From positions 1-64,000 of the forward strand of contig CAWFFV010000034.1 in assembly GCA_963814985.1 (NCBI GenBank): DNA of 64,000 nt, in the 5' to 3' direction. A program made the translations under genes and the position numbers. Positions 9,348 to 18,289 of this stretch are shown here, in pieces (the first letter of the stretch is position 1; each line of letters opens with the position of its first letter). The DNA comes from CAWFFV01 sp963814985. Lineage in GTDB: Bacteria; Chloroflexota; Ktedonobacteria; Ktedonobacterales; Ktedonobacteraceae. The notes under the pieces were generated by a model, which was not told where the DNA came from, searched no databases, and worked only from the letters and a program-made list of their open reading frames with translations.

Positions 9348-11363
9348 ATGGCTCTCCCACTAGGTACCGTCCTTGATGGAAAATTTAAAATTGTGCAGGT
9401 TCTTGGTGAGGGTGGTATGGGTACCGTCTACAAAGTTGAACAGGCGGGACCACCTGGAACACCCCCTTTCTATTATGCAGTCAAGGAACTGCTGATCAGC
9501 CCGAATACCAGCGAAGAAGACCGTAAAGCTGCCATTGACCGTTTCAACAAGGAAATTGCCCTGCTACGTGTCCTCAAACACCCACGTATTGCCGCCTTGA
9601 TGCTCCCTTTTCAAGAGCGTGGGAACTACTACTTCGTCATGGAGTTTGTGTCGGGACGCAGCCTGGAAAAGAGGCTGGAAGATAGTAAGGGACCCTTACC
9701 TGAAGAGCAAGTCATCAAATGGATGATGCAAGTCTGTGAGGCGCTGACCTATATCCATACGCGCACTCCGCCAATTATCCTGCGCGACCTGAAGCCGGGC
9801 AACATTATGGTCACGACAGAGGATGAAGTACAGTTGATCGACTTCGGTATTGCGCGGCAGTTTGATCCGAATAAACGTACCAACACAGAGAATCTGGGAA
9901 CTATCTCGTATGCCTCTCCTGAACATCTGGGATCGATTACAATGCCTGGACAGAAACGGACAGCCCAAAATCCTGGTAAGTTGGTGCAAACCGATGCTCG
10001 TTCCGACATCTACTCGCTGGGTGCTACTATGTATCACCTGCTTACCGGTTATGAGCCTGATCCCATTCAAACCCCTGCACAAGGGAGCATGCTTGCCAAA
10101 AATCCTCGTCTGCGTACGATGCAAGTGGGAAACCAGATCGTTTGTCCTGCCGAGCAGGTGGTGATCAAAGCTATGCAGCAGGATTCCATGCAGCGTTTCC
10201 AGAGTGCTGAGGCGATGCGGATGGCTTTACAACACTGCTCGCCCAATAGTGTACCAGCAACAACCATTCAGATTCCGGCTATCTCGCCAGCATCTACAAT
10301 TGTGGTGCCAGCCGCGACTATCAACGGAAGCAGTGGCCTGATCTGTCCCAAGTGTGGTTTTCAAAATCGTCCGGGTGCCAAGTTCTGTAAACGCGATGGA
10401 CAGCCATTAGTACAGGGTACAGCTGTTGCACCACCGCAGTATCGTGCTCAGCCCGTACGTACTCCTATTCAAGCACGGCCCGCACAATCTATTCAGGCCA
10501 GGCCCGCACAGTCTATTCAGGCTCGATCAGCGCAATCTATTCAAGCGCGACCCGTCTCGACCGCTACAACGAATGATCCCATGGCTGCATATCGCCTGGG
10601 CTTGCAAAATCTGACCAATAAAAAGTATGTTGAAGCGATTAACCAGTTCACACTGGCTCGTAACCAGGGAACCCCTACCTTTGATATGCTGTATAATCTC
10701 GGTCGTGCCTATCGACAGTATGGCCAGACGATGAGAGAAACAGCGAAGAAACTGTTCACTGAGAATATGACACGGGCGGCCGAGCAATTTGAAGAAGCTC
10801 TGCGTTACAAATCAGATGCGCTCGATGCCTACTTCCAACTTGGTATGTGCTATCGTGATCTGGCGCTCTACCCACAGGCAACCAATGCGTTCAAGAAAGC
10901 GCTGAACCTGGCTCCGCAAGACTGCGCAATCTATTATCAGTTGGGAATGGTAGCTATGGAACAGAGCTATTTTCGCGAAGCGGAGGCCCACTTCCTGGAG
11001 GGCCTTCGTATCAATCCCGACCATGCTTTGATCTTAATTGCGATTGGGCGGCTCTATATGGAAACCAAACAAATTCCCTCCGCGATTAGTACGCTGCGGC
11101 AGGCCACCCAACGTGATCCTGTGCTATGGGAGGGCTGGTACGAATTGGGACGTGCTCACATGAAGGCCAAAGAGTGGAAGTTAGCCTTGAGTGCTCTGGA
11201 ACGTGCACGTCAGGTTGGTTCGTATGCACCTGACATCTATAGTGCTATGGCAACGTGTTATCTAAGAATGAATAAAAGGGTAGAGGCCCGACAAATGGTG
11301 AACGAGACACTCCAGCGCGACCCTAACAATGCCGAGGCCATCAGACTACAAAAACAGCTCTAA
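9348..11363 (+). CDS. Ser/Thr protein kinase with zinc ribbon and TPR repeats
   Basis: A 671-residue cytosolic Hanks-type kinase. The G-loop is GEGGMGTVY (20-28), the catalytic Lys is K46 (YAVKE), the catalytic loop is LRDLKPGN with D147 and Leu replacing the usual His, and DFG is at 165-167. A CPKC...GAKFCKRDG zinc ribbon lies near 330-350. A low-complexity stretch with four copies of an 8-residue unit (RPAQSIQA type) follows, then TPR repeats from about 415 to the end. There is no membrane segment. The TPR region probably binds partners from the neighbouring genes. The Leu-for-His change is common in environmental kinases and need not abolish activity. Confidence 0.9.
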   Translation: MALPLGTVLDGKFKIVQVLGEGGMGTVYKVEQAGPPGTPPFYYAVKELLISPNTSEEDRKAAIDRFNKEIALLRVLKHPRIAALMLPFQERGNYYFVMEFVSGRSLEKRLEDSKGPLPEEQVIKWMMQVCEALTYIHTRTPPIILRDLKPGNIMVTTEDEVQLIDFGIARQFDPNKRTNTENLGTISYASPEHLGSITMPGQKRTAQNPGKLVQTDARSDIYSLGATMYHLLTGYEPDPIQTPAQGSMLAKNPRLRTMQVGNQIVCPAEQVVIKAMQQDSMQRFQSAEAMRMALQHCSPNSVPATTIQIPAISPASTIVVPAATINGSSGLICPKCGFQNRPGAKFCKRDGQPLVQGTAVAPPQYRAQPVRTPIQARPAQSIQARPAQSIQARSAQSIQARPVSTATTNDPMAAYRLGLQNLTNKKYVEAINQFTLARNQGTPTFDMLYNLGRAYRQYGQTMRETAKKLFTENMTRAAEQFEEALRYKSDALDAYFQLGMCYRDLALYPQATNAFKKALNLAPQDCAIYYQLGMVAMEQSYFREAEAHFLEGLRINPDHALILIAIGRLYMETKQIPSAISTLRQATQRDPVLWEGWYELGRAHMKAKEWKLALSALERARQVGSYAPDIYSAMATCYLRMNKRVEARQMVNETLQRDPNNAEAIRLQKQL

Positions 11364-11375
11364 AGGAGGGCAGTG

Positions 11376-11930
11376 ATGCTCTGTCCGTCGTGTCATGCAC
11401 AAAACCGTGAGAACGCAAAATTCTGTAAAGTTTGCGGGTGGTCTTTCACTAGTGAAACTGTAGCAGAGGGTATCCAGGTGCAAGGAGATGCTCCCAACGT
11501 TACAATAGCTGGTCAGGCAGATGTCACCGCAAACCCTTCTTCAGAACCAACACTTCTCAATCAGTCCACGACCTCCAGGTCGACAAGTGTGAGCGAAACT
11601 GAGGATGTCAGTCTTGCTCCGACGCAAATTCTTACGCCGCAACAGATGATGGCTTATCATATGCGGCGCTGGCAGCAAGAGATAGAGCAGCAGGCTGTGA
11701 TACCAGAGCAACAGAGCAAGAGAGATATTGCCGATGTACCCACCGTGCTGTTCACTTCTACCAGTTATCCCGTGCCAACACCTGCACAACCAGCCATACA
11801 AAATACACAACTGGGGAAGGATATCGCTGATGCACCAACGGTACTGATGGCACCGGGTGGGCCTCTGCCGGGTTCGTCACCTTTACAGAGTTACCAATAC
11901 CAGCCTCAGAGGCCGCTTCATCCAACATAA
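11376..11930 (+). CDS. Zinc-ribbon protein with Thr/Gln-rich tail
   Basis: A 184-residue protein of unknown function. It opens with a double-CxxC zinc ribbon (MLCPSCHAQNRENAKFCKVCGW) and continues as a low-complexity Ser/Thr/Gln/Pro tail. Two similar segments, DIADVPTVLFTS and DIADAPTVLMAP, look like duplicated short motifs, possibly phospho-sites or FHA-binding peptides (inference). AGGAGG at 11364-11369 sits 6 nt before ATG 11376, directly after the kinase stop. Its stop overlaps the next gene as TAATG, so the two are translationally coupled. Confidence 0.7.
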   Translation: MLCPSCHAQNRENAKFCKVCGWSFTSETVAEGIQVQGDAPNVTIAGQADVTANPSSEPTLLNQSTTSRSTSVSETEDVSLAPTQILTPQQMMAYHMRRWQQEIEQQAVIPEQQSKRDIADVPTVLFTSTSYPVPTPAQPAIQNTQLGKDIADAPTVLMAPGGPLPGSSPLQSYQYQPQRPLHPT

Positions 11931-13303
11931 TGACTGCAACGCCGACAGGCACTTCCGATACTGCAAGTACAACCACTGTGAATACGATAGATGCTAGTAG
12001 CACCACGGCGACCAAATCTTCTGCACCTGCAGAGACGGCCACCCGCGTATCTGGCGAAGAGGAGATCATGGAGCAGGTAATACCACCAACTGGAGACCGG
12101 GGGAATCAGGAGCAGGGAACTCAACCCGCCCAGCCAGAACAAACTGCCACTGCAGATTTTCCTGTCCTGGCTGTTGGGACAATCATCACTGAGCGCTATG
12201 AAGTCACACAGATTCTCAGTGAGGAGGATCAGGAACATATCTATCAGGTAACTGATCATCAAGGCTATCAACAATGTTGGAACTGTAGCTCACGAGAGAA
12301 TGCTGCTGGTGACGAGTTTTGCATTGATTGTGGCGCAGAACTGACGAACGTCTCATACCTTCTGCATGAATATTCAGCCTCTCAGAACCAGAACAGCAAT
12401 TCTCACGTTCTGCAAGGTACTATTATCAATACCTTTGTAGATCAGGGGCATACCTACGTGATCGAGCAGCCACAGGTCATACAGTCAGTTTTCCCCAATG
12501 GGGTCCACCTGCTGGCGGCAAGTGATTCTGATGCTGGCGATGTACGACGCAGCGAACCTAATGAAGATAGCACCCTTGTCTTGCAATTCCAGCGCGTCCA
12601 CGAATCGATAGCGGCACCCCTGGGAGTGTTTATTGTTGCTGATGGCATGGGTGGACATGCTAATGGTCAGGGTGCTAGCCGTATGACTATTGGGGTCATT
12701 GCAGAACGTATGGTACGCGAACTCTTGCTGCCTGCACTTATTGCGGAAAAGGCCGGGGAAGAGCCAGAACCACTCAGTGAAGAGAGCCTTGTCACACTCT
12801 TACAAGGTGCTGTTGAAGATGCTAACACCGCTCTCTGCCAGACAAACCAGCGCGAGAAGATAGATATGGGATCGACCATTACAGGATTTATGGTCATAGG
12901 GGATCACGCCTATATTCTCAATGTAGGAGATAGCCGCACATATATGTTACGTGATAGCAATTTATATCAACTTACCAACGATCACTCACTGGTTGGGCAA
13001 CTGGTAGTCAGTGGCCTGATTGAACCAGACGATGTGTATACACACCCACAACGTAGCCAGATTTACCGTAGTCTGGGTGATAAACTCAATGTGCAAATCG
13101 ATATCTTCAAGCAACAGATCCATCCTGGGGATATCCTGATGAGTTGTTCTGATGGTCTTTGGGAAATGATCCGTAACCCAAAAATTGCCGAAATTCTCGG
13201 TGTGGCGGTAGATCCACAATCGGCATGTACACATTTGATCGAGACCGCCAATGAAAATGGTGGAGAAGACAATGTCAGCGCTGTGGTCGTCTTTGTGCGC
13301 TGA
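11930..13303 (+). CDS. Degenerate kinase N-lobe / zinc ribbon / PP2C phosphatase fusion
   Basis: A 457-residue protein. After a Thr-rich leader, residues of about 78-108 (VGTIITERYEVTQIL, then IYQVTDHQG) resemble the first strands of the neighbouring kinase, but the glycine-rich loop is replaced by SEEDQEH. A zinc ribbon follows (CWNCSSRENAAGDEFCIDCG). The C-terminal PP2C domain keeps all motifs: EPNEDSTL, VADGMGGHANG, MGSTITGF, VGDSRTYML, NDHSLVGQL, CSDGLWEMI and GGEDNVSAVVV. The start overlaps the preceding stop by one base. Probably a regulated phosphatase acting in the same circuit as the upstream kinase. Confidence 0.85.
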   Translation: MTATPTGTSDTASTTTVNTIDASSTTATKSSAPAETATRVSGEEEIMEQVIPPTGDRGNQEQGTQPAQPEQTATADFPVLAVGTIITERYEVTQILSEEDQEHIYQVTDHQGYQQCWNCSSRENAAGDEFCIDCGAELTNVSYLLHEYSASQNQNSNSHVLQGTIINTFVDQGHTYVIEQPQVIQSVFPNGVHLLAASDSDAGDVRRSEPNEDSTLVLQFQRVHESIAAPLGVFIVADGMGGHANGQGASRMTIGVIAERMVRELLLPALIAEKAGEEPEPLSEESLVTLLQGAVEDANTALCQTNQREKIDMGSTITGFMVIGDHAYILNVGDSRTYMLRDSNLYQLTNDHSLVGQLVVSGLIEPDDVYTHPQRSQIYRSLGDKLNVQIDIFKQQIHPGDILMSCSDGLWEMIRNPKIAEILGVAVDPQSACTHLIETANENGGEDNVSAVVVFVR

Positions 13304-13347
13304 TATGATATACTAGGGCCAGCCGATGCGAAAGGAGCTAATCTATT

Positions 13348-14587
13348 ATGCCTGGAGAGGTAACACTGGCACACCAGTTGGGGAAAGAGTTCATGCCTGT
13401 GACTGGTGGAAGTCAGATCGCATATGTTTTATTAGAAGCCAAACCCACGGAGCTGATGGCACAGGTGCGTATGCCACTCAATTTTGCCCTTGTGATTGAC
13501 CATTCTGGCTCTATGAAGGGTGCAAAGCTGAGAAATGTCAGGGAAGCGGTCAAGATGGTCATTGATCGCCTGGAACCCACCGATTATATCTCGGTGGTCA
13601 TCTTTGACGACACGGCACAGGTGATTATTCCATCCATGCCTTCTAATGATAAGCCAGGCATGAAAGCTGCGATTGACCGCATTCTAGATGCGGGTGGCAC
13701 GACAATGTCACTCGGTATGATTCAGGGATTGGGGGAGTTACGACGCTGGAATATTCCCAATGCTGTCAATCGCATGATCTTATTGACCGATGGTGTCACG
13801 TATGGAGATACTGATCGGTGTCGTCAACTCGCCAGAGATGCGGCGGCGACAGGTATTTCGATTCCATCCACTTGGAATCGGGAGTGACTGGGATGAAAGC
13901 CTTCTGGACGATATTGGTCAACTCAGTGGTGGTACGCCTGCCGAGTTTATCCGCTCACCTGCGGATGCCATGACCATTTTCCAGCAACAGTTGCAAAGTG
14001 CGGTAGCGGTTGCCATTCGGAATGCTACCCTGACACTGCGTCTACCGACAGGTGTCTCACCGAGAAAAGCTGTCAAGGTGCTCCCCATCATCCGTGACAT
14101 TGATCAAACGGCCCTCTCAGATCGTCAAGCCGTGATTCCTCTCGGCGATCTGGAGAAAGACACGTCGCAATCCGTGCTGATTGAGTTAATGATCGATCCA
14201 CGCCCGGCTGGACTCTTCCGTATCGCGCAAGCCGAACTCTCCTATGACGTTCCTGTTGCAGGGCTAACTGCTGAGCGAATACGCGATGATATCAAGGTGA
14301 CGTTCACCACAGATGCCGAACAAGCTGCCCAGGTGAATGCGCTGGTGATGAATTTCGCCGAAAAAGCTAATGCTAATCGCCTGGTGACGCGTGTACTGGA
14401 TGAGTACAAGCGTACAGGAAAAGCTACCACCCGCCTGGCTCCCAATGTTACTCGTGTGCTCGACCAGGAAACACAGGCGGCTCTCGAACAAATCAACCAG
14501 GGCCAACAGATTTCACAAGAGCAGGTCAAGTCCATCGGCAACAAGACGCGCAAACTGACACAGCGATTGGATGATGTCTTGCCCTAA
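13348..14587 (+). CDS. von Willebrand factor A domain protein, frameshifted
   Basis: Two frames together give a VWA protein of about 413 residues. The first frame has the MIDAS motif DHSGSMKG, the GGTTMSLG threonine and LLTDGVTYGD. It breaks near 13864. Dropping one C in the ATTCCATCC tract joins GISI to HPLGIGSDWDESLLDDIG in the second frame, which continues to 14587 through a beta-rich region and a helical tail. The lesion is therefore a single-base insertion. VWA proteins bind partners through metal; here it sits between a PP2C and an FHA protein. Sequence error and recent pseudogene are both possible. Confidence 0.75.
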
Positions 14588-14673
14588 GAAGACAGAGTCC
14601 AGGGTTTTTGATTCAGATAACAACCCGAAAAGAAAAATTGTCGATGCCAATATATGAGGAAGGATAGATGCTT

Positions 14674-15309
14674 ATGTCAGTAAGATGTTCCTTAGGCCAT
14701 GAAAATCCAGATGGTTCAGCTTTTTGTGATGAGTGCGGCGAGCCTCTGAGTGGTGCATCAATAGGTACGGCACCTTCGCAGGCACCCATAGCCGCTCCAG
14801 TAGCAGCAGTGGGGGATACCCAGACCTGCCCATCTTGTGGGGCAGGCAACCTGGCAGGTGAGGCTTTCTGCTCGAACTGTGGTGTCAGTTTGCAGGGGGC
14901 ATCTGCTCCTGTGGATGTGGCAATAACTCCGATACCCGCAATTCCAACTGCATCTCCCACGCCAGCGGTTAGTGTTCCCGCATCATTACAGGCACGCTTA
15001 ATCGTCGAGGCCGATAACCAGGAATTTGATCTGAGTGGGAAAGATAATATCATGTTGGGACGTGAAGATGCCGTCAGCAACATCTATCCAGATGTGGACA
15101 TGACCCCTCATGGTGGTGAGGAGGGTGGCGTGTCCCGTCTGCACGCACGTATCTTTGTGGAGAATGGTCAGTATATGCTGGAAGATGAGAACAGCACCAA
15201 TTTCACGTTTCTCAATCGTCAGCGACTCGCCGCAAAGACGCCAACACCATTAAATGACAATGATGAGGTTCGTCTTGGTCGTGTGCTCTTGCGCTTTAAA
15301 ACACCATAA
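14674..15309 (+). CDS. Double zinc-ribbon FHA-domain protein
   Basis: A 211-residue protein with two zinc ribbons (CSLGHENPDGSAFCDECGE and CPSCGAGNLAGEAFCSNCG), a Pro/Ala linker, and a C-terminal FHA domain with GRED, a VSRLHARI segment and STNFTFLNRQRL. FHA domains bind phosphothreonine, so this is the natural reader for the kinase encoded upstream. ATG at 14674 is 9 nt after GAGGAAGGA; ATG 14668 is the alternative. It ends the signalling block ahead of the rpmH promoter. Confidence 0.88.
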   Translation: MSVRCSLGHENPDGSAFCDECGEPLSGASIGTAPSQAPIAAPVAAVGDTQTCPSCGAGNLAGEAFCSNCGVSLQGASAPVDVAITPIPAIPTASPTPAVSVPASLQARLIVEADNQEFDLSGKDNIMLGREDAVSNIYPDVDMTPHGGEEGGVSRLHARIFVENGQYMLEDENSTNFTFLNRQRLAAKTPTPLNDNDEVRLGRVLLRFKTP

Positions 15310-15335
15310 TGTGACCCGACCTTCGATCCCTATAA

Positions 15336-15364
15336 TTGACAGTCTGCATTATACTCGCTATAAT
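15336..15364 (+). promoter_or_regulatory. Sigma-70-type promoter of the rpmH operon
   Basis: Consensus TTGACA (15336-15341), a 17-nt spacer, and TATAAT (15359-15364) lie 38 nt before the rpmH start codon. Confidence 0.85.
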
Positions 15365-15402
15365 CTACGCGATATCCCGAGTGGAAGAGAGAAAGGGTCA
15401 TT

Positions 15403-15537
15403 ATGAAACGTACCTGGCAACCAAAACGTATTCCGCGCAAACGTGAACATGGATTTATGAAACGCATGGCTACCCGTAATGGGCGTCGTGTAATCAAAGC
15501 TCGTCGCGCTAAAGGGCGTTGGAGCTTAACCATTTAA
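15403..15537 (+). CDS. rpmH: 50S ribosomal protein L34
   Basis: A 44-residue, highly basic protein beginning MKRTWQPKRIPRKREHGF and containing RMATRNGRRVIKARRAKGR, which is the L34 signature. The length is normal. Starts with ATG after a GAAAGG site and is transcribed from the consensus promoter just upstream. It heads the rpmH-rnpA-yidD-yidC-jag cluster common to many bacteria. Confidence 0.97.
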   Translation: MKRTWQPKRIPRKREHGFMKRMATRNGRRVIKARRAKGRWSLTI

Positions 15538-15552
15538 GAGTTTGACAGTATT

Positions 15553-15948
15553 ATGGCACTCAATCGTGCGTTACGCCTACGTAAAAGTAGTGAGTTCCAG
15601 CAGGTGAGGCAGCAGGGATGCAGTATTGCTTCTCGGCTGCTTATCCTGGCATGGATGCCTAATAATCTTGCAACGCTGCGCATTGGCTTTGTGGTCAGTA
15701 AACGTATTTCTAAGCATGCCGTGAAACGTAATTATATTAAGCGGCTACTCAGTGAGGTGATCCGACCGATTATAGCTGACTTGCCACAAGGTTTGGATAT
15801 AGTGATCAACGCAAGGAGGCAGATCTTGGGCGCTGATTTACCCCTCCTTATACAGGATCTTACTACGTTGTTACATCGGGCGCGGCTACTCGAACCTGCA
15901 CAAACGCCGGGACGAGCGGTTGAAAATACGCAAAGGGTGCAACCGTGA
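15553..15948 (+). CDS. rnpA: Ribonuclease P protein component
   Basis: A 131-residue basic protein that assists the RNase P RNA in tRNA 5' processing. It has the family start LRKSSEFQQVRQQG and the RNR-type motif KHAVKRNYIKRLLSE. Located 15 nt after rpmH as usual. The stop overlaps the yidD start (GTGA). Confidence 0.95.
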   Translation: MALNRALRLRKSSEFQQVRQQGCSIASRLLILAWMPNNLATLRIGFVVSKRISKHAVKRNYIKRLLSEVIRPIIADLPQGLDIVINARRQILGADLPLLIQDLTTLLHRARLLEPAQTPGRAVENTQRVQP

Positions 15949-16172
15949 AATATATTGCACTGGGTTTGATTCGTCTTTATCAGCGCACGCTGTCGGTGGT
16001 CCTGCCCTCATCGTGTAGGTTTACCCCTTCATGTTCTCATTATGGATATGAGGCCATTGAACGTTTTGGATTTTTCCGTGGTGGATGGATGACCATCAAG
16101 CGCATCGGGCGGTGTCATCCTTTTTATCACGGCAATCTCTACGATCCAGTCCCCGAACGTTTGAAAGACTAG
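15945..16172 (+). CDS. yidD: Membrane protein insertion efficiency factor YidD
   Basis: A 75-residue protein with the YidD signature: ALGLIRLYQRTLS, then CRFTPSCSHYGYEAIERFG, and RIGRCHPFYHGNLYDPVP. The start is GTG at 15945, overlapping the rnpA stop by 4 nt, so the pair is translationally coupled. It acts at the inner face of the membrane in support of YidC. Confidence 0.95.
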   Translation: MKYIALGLIRLYQRTLSVVLPSSCRFTPSCSHYGYEAIERFGFFRGGWMTIKRIGRCHPFYHGNLYDPVPERLKD

Positions 16173-16196
16173 ATCGAGGAAGGCAGGAGTATTCTC

Positions 16197-17204
16197 ATGA
16201 ATGTAATAGACTTATTTAATAACATCTTCACATATCCCATTCTTAATGGTCTTATGCTGTTATATCACCTTTTCGGTGATTTTGGGCTGTCCATCATTGT
16301 TCTGACATTGATTATTAAGCTTATCCTGTTCCCTCTTACCTTGCAGCAATTGAAATCCATGAAAGCGAATCAGGCGTTGCAACCGCAGATAGCAGAGATT
16401 CGTAAGAAATATGCCAAAGATCAGCAGGGACAGATGTTGGCTACGCAAGCTCTCTATAAAGAGTATAACATCAATCCACTGGCTGGTTGTCTTCCGCTGT
16501 TTATCCAGCTACCAGTGCTCTATGGTCTGTTTTATGCTCTCAATGGCATCCTGAGAAATCCTCATCTAAAGCTCAGTGATATCAATACTCATCTCTACCC
16601 CTTTGTTCCTCATTTTAGCCAGCTCCCGAATCTCTATCTTAACTGGTTTACCTTTCTCAATTCCAGCTGGCATTTTCCATTGGGTTCTCCTTATCCCCCA
16701 CTGGCTATTCTGGCTGGTCTGGCTACCTTTGTGCAGTTACGCATGTCACAGCCAAAAACCACATCTGTTCCTGGTGCTGCTCCTGATCCATCGGCTCAGT
16801 CCATGAAGATGATGCAGTATATGATGCCCCTGGTCACGGTATTTTTCGGTTGGACTTTTCCTGCTGGCCTGGCCCTCTACTGGACTATATCTTCAACCTT
16901 CCAGGCTGCTCAGCAGTACTTTGTCACAGGGTGGGGTTCATTACTTGTGGCTCCGAACTTTGCTGGCAATGAGAAGAAAAGTGCTCCTGCAATCAGTTCT
17001 AAGAGTTACTCAGGCGATCAGCGGCGCGAGCGAGAACTACAGCAGCAGGCTAATGAAGCTGATGTGGAAGGTGAGGAGAGTAGTGGTTTGGTAGAAGGCC
17101 GTACTATAAAGCGATCAGGCAGTAGCTCATCTGCACGCCGCCGTCATCGTGTAGGCAGTGCATCGGCACGTCGTCGTGGGAGTGCCCAAAGGTCACGGAG
17201 CTAA
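16197..17204 (+). CDS. yidC: Membrane protein insertase YidC/Oxa1
   Basis: A 335-residue insertase of the Gram-positive/Oxa1 type, with no large periplasmic domain. Five hydrophobic segments are visible: a first near residue 20, then GLSIIVLTLIIKLILFPLTL, PLFIQLPVLYGLFYAL, PPLAILAGLATFVQL, and the final VTVFFGWTFPAGLALYWTIS. The coiled segment LQQLKSMKANQALQPQIAE is typical. The C-terminal tail is rich in Arg and Ser (RRRHRVGSASARRRG), probably a ribosome-contacting extension. Confidence 0.95.
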   Translation: MNVIDLFNNIFTYPILNGLMLLYHLFGDFGLSIIVLTLIIKLILFPLTLQQLKSMKANQALQPQIAEIRKKYAKDQQGQMLATQALYKEYNINPLAGCLPLFIQLPVLYGLFYALNGILRNPHLKLSDINTHLYPFVPHFSQLPNLYLNWFTFLNSSWHFPLGSPYPPLAILAGLATFVQLRMSQPKTTSVPGAAPDPSAQSMKMMQYMMPLVTVFFGWTFPAGLALYWTISSTFQAAQQYFVTGWGSLLVAPNFAGNEKKSAPAISSKSYSGDQRRERELQQQANEADVEGEESSGLVEGRTIKRSGSSSSARRRHRVGSASARRRGSAQRSRS

Positions 17205-17270
17205 TTCGATTGCAATCTGTCATAGCTGACAGCAATCTTACTATAATTTGAATAGGGAGGCAAGGAAACT

Positions 17271-18215
17271 GTGGAAAGTATAGAGGCTAGTGGCAAAAAC
17301 GTTGATGATGCGGTGCAACAGGCTTTGGCGCGTCTGGGGAAGCGCCGTGATGAAGTTGAGGTTGCTGTCCTACAAGAGCCAAGTCGCGGTACGTTTGGTC
17401 TGGGCAGCCGGGATGCGCGCGTGCGTGTCACGGTACGCCCTTCTTCCTATAGCAAGGGAGCGGTGATTACACCCGAAATGGCTGATGCTATCCTTGGTCC
17501 TGAAACTCTTGAAGTCCCTCTTCCTGAAGAAGAACTCTATGATGAGGAGGAAGAGGACGAGTATGATGAGGAAGAATTAGAGGACGAAGAGGAAGATGAG
17601 GACGAGTATGATGAGGAAGAATTAGAGGACGAAGAGGAGATAGAGAATGAAGAACTCATACCTTTCGTTGCTTCAGCTCTTCTTCCTCCCCAACAGAGCC
17701 AGGCCAATGTGAGTTCAGCAAGCGGTGAGATACAAGAAGTTGAGGTCCCCTCACGCGAAGATATTGAGATTACTGTCGATGTCTTACAGCATATTTTGCA
17801 TTATATGAATATCCATGCAACAGTACAGGTACGTTCTACTAATCCTTTGACACTTAATATTCATGGTATTAATGAGAATCTGGGTTTGCTGATTGGGCGC
17901 AAAGGCGAGACGCTAGCCGCTCTCCAACTACTGGTGAATCTGGTTGTTAGCCATCGTACAAAGCATCGCATGCGCATTATCGTTGATGCGGAGAACTATC
18001 GCGAACGGCGTGAGGAGAATCTGCGCTCACTGGCCTTGCGTGTGGCGCAGCAGGTACGTAACTATCGTCGCTCAATTGCTCTCGAAGCTATGCCCCCTCA
18101 CGAACGACGTATTGTGCACATTGCCCTATCCGATAGTAAAGATATCAGTACGGAAAGCATTGGGGAAGGTGATGAGCGGAGAGTGGTTATTTCTCTGAAA
18201 CGATCCAGACGTTAA
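17271..18215 (+). CDS. jag: RNA-binding protein Jag/KhpB (Jag-N, KH, R3H)
   Basis: A 314-residue protein. The N-terminal Jag domain (SIEASGKNVDDAVQQALARL) is followed by a very acidic linker of about 50 residues, then a KH domain (LLIGRKGETLAALQLLVNL) and an R3H domain (NYRERREENLRSLA...PPHERRIVHIAL). The start is GTG at 17271 after GGGAGG. It binds RNA and is linked to cell elongation and envelope control. The acidic linker contains two perfect-phase 45-bp repeats. Last gene of the rpmH operon. Confidence 0.93.
   Translation: MESIEASGKNVDDAVQQALARLGKRRDEVEVAVLQEPSRGTFGLGSRDARVRVTVRPSSYSKGAVITPEMADAILGPETLEVPLPEEELYDEEEEDEYDEEELEDEEEDEDEYDEEELEDEEEIENEELIPFVASALLPPQQSQANVSSASGEIQEVEVPSREDIEITVDVLQHILHYMNIHATVQVRSTNPLTLNIHGINENLGLLIGRKGETLAALQLLVNLVVSHRTKHRMRIIVDAENYRERREENLRSLALRVAQQVRNYRRSIALEAMPPHERRIVHIALSDSKDISTESIGEGDERRVVISLKRSRR
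17553..17642 (+). repeat. Two 45-bp tandem repeats in the Jag acidic linker
   Basis: Copies at 17553-17597 and 17598-17642 are almost identical and each encodes EDEYDEEELEDEEE-type residues. The unit is a multiple of three, so length changes would keep the frame. Confidence 0.9.
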
Positions 18216-18231
18216 TTGGGGAATATTTATG

Positions 18232-18255
18232 GTGGGTGGCCTGCACAGGCACCCA
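18232..18255 (+). terminator. Hairpin between jag and the PfkB gene
   Basis: GTGGGT(G)GCCTG pairs with CAGGCACCCAC around a 2-nt loop. No clear T-run follows, so this is a weak terminator or attenuator. Confidence 0.4.
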
Positions 18256-18289
18256 CTGATGTATTCTACCACACAAAGGAGCGTCTTCT

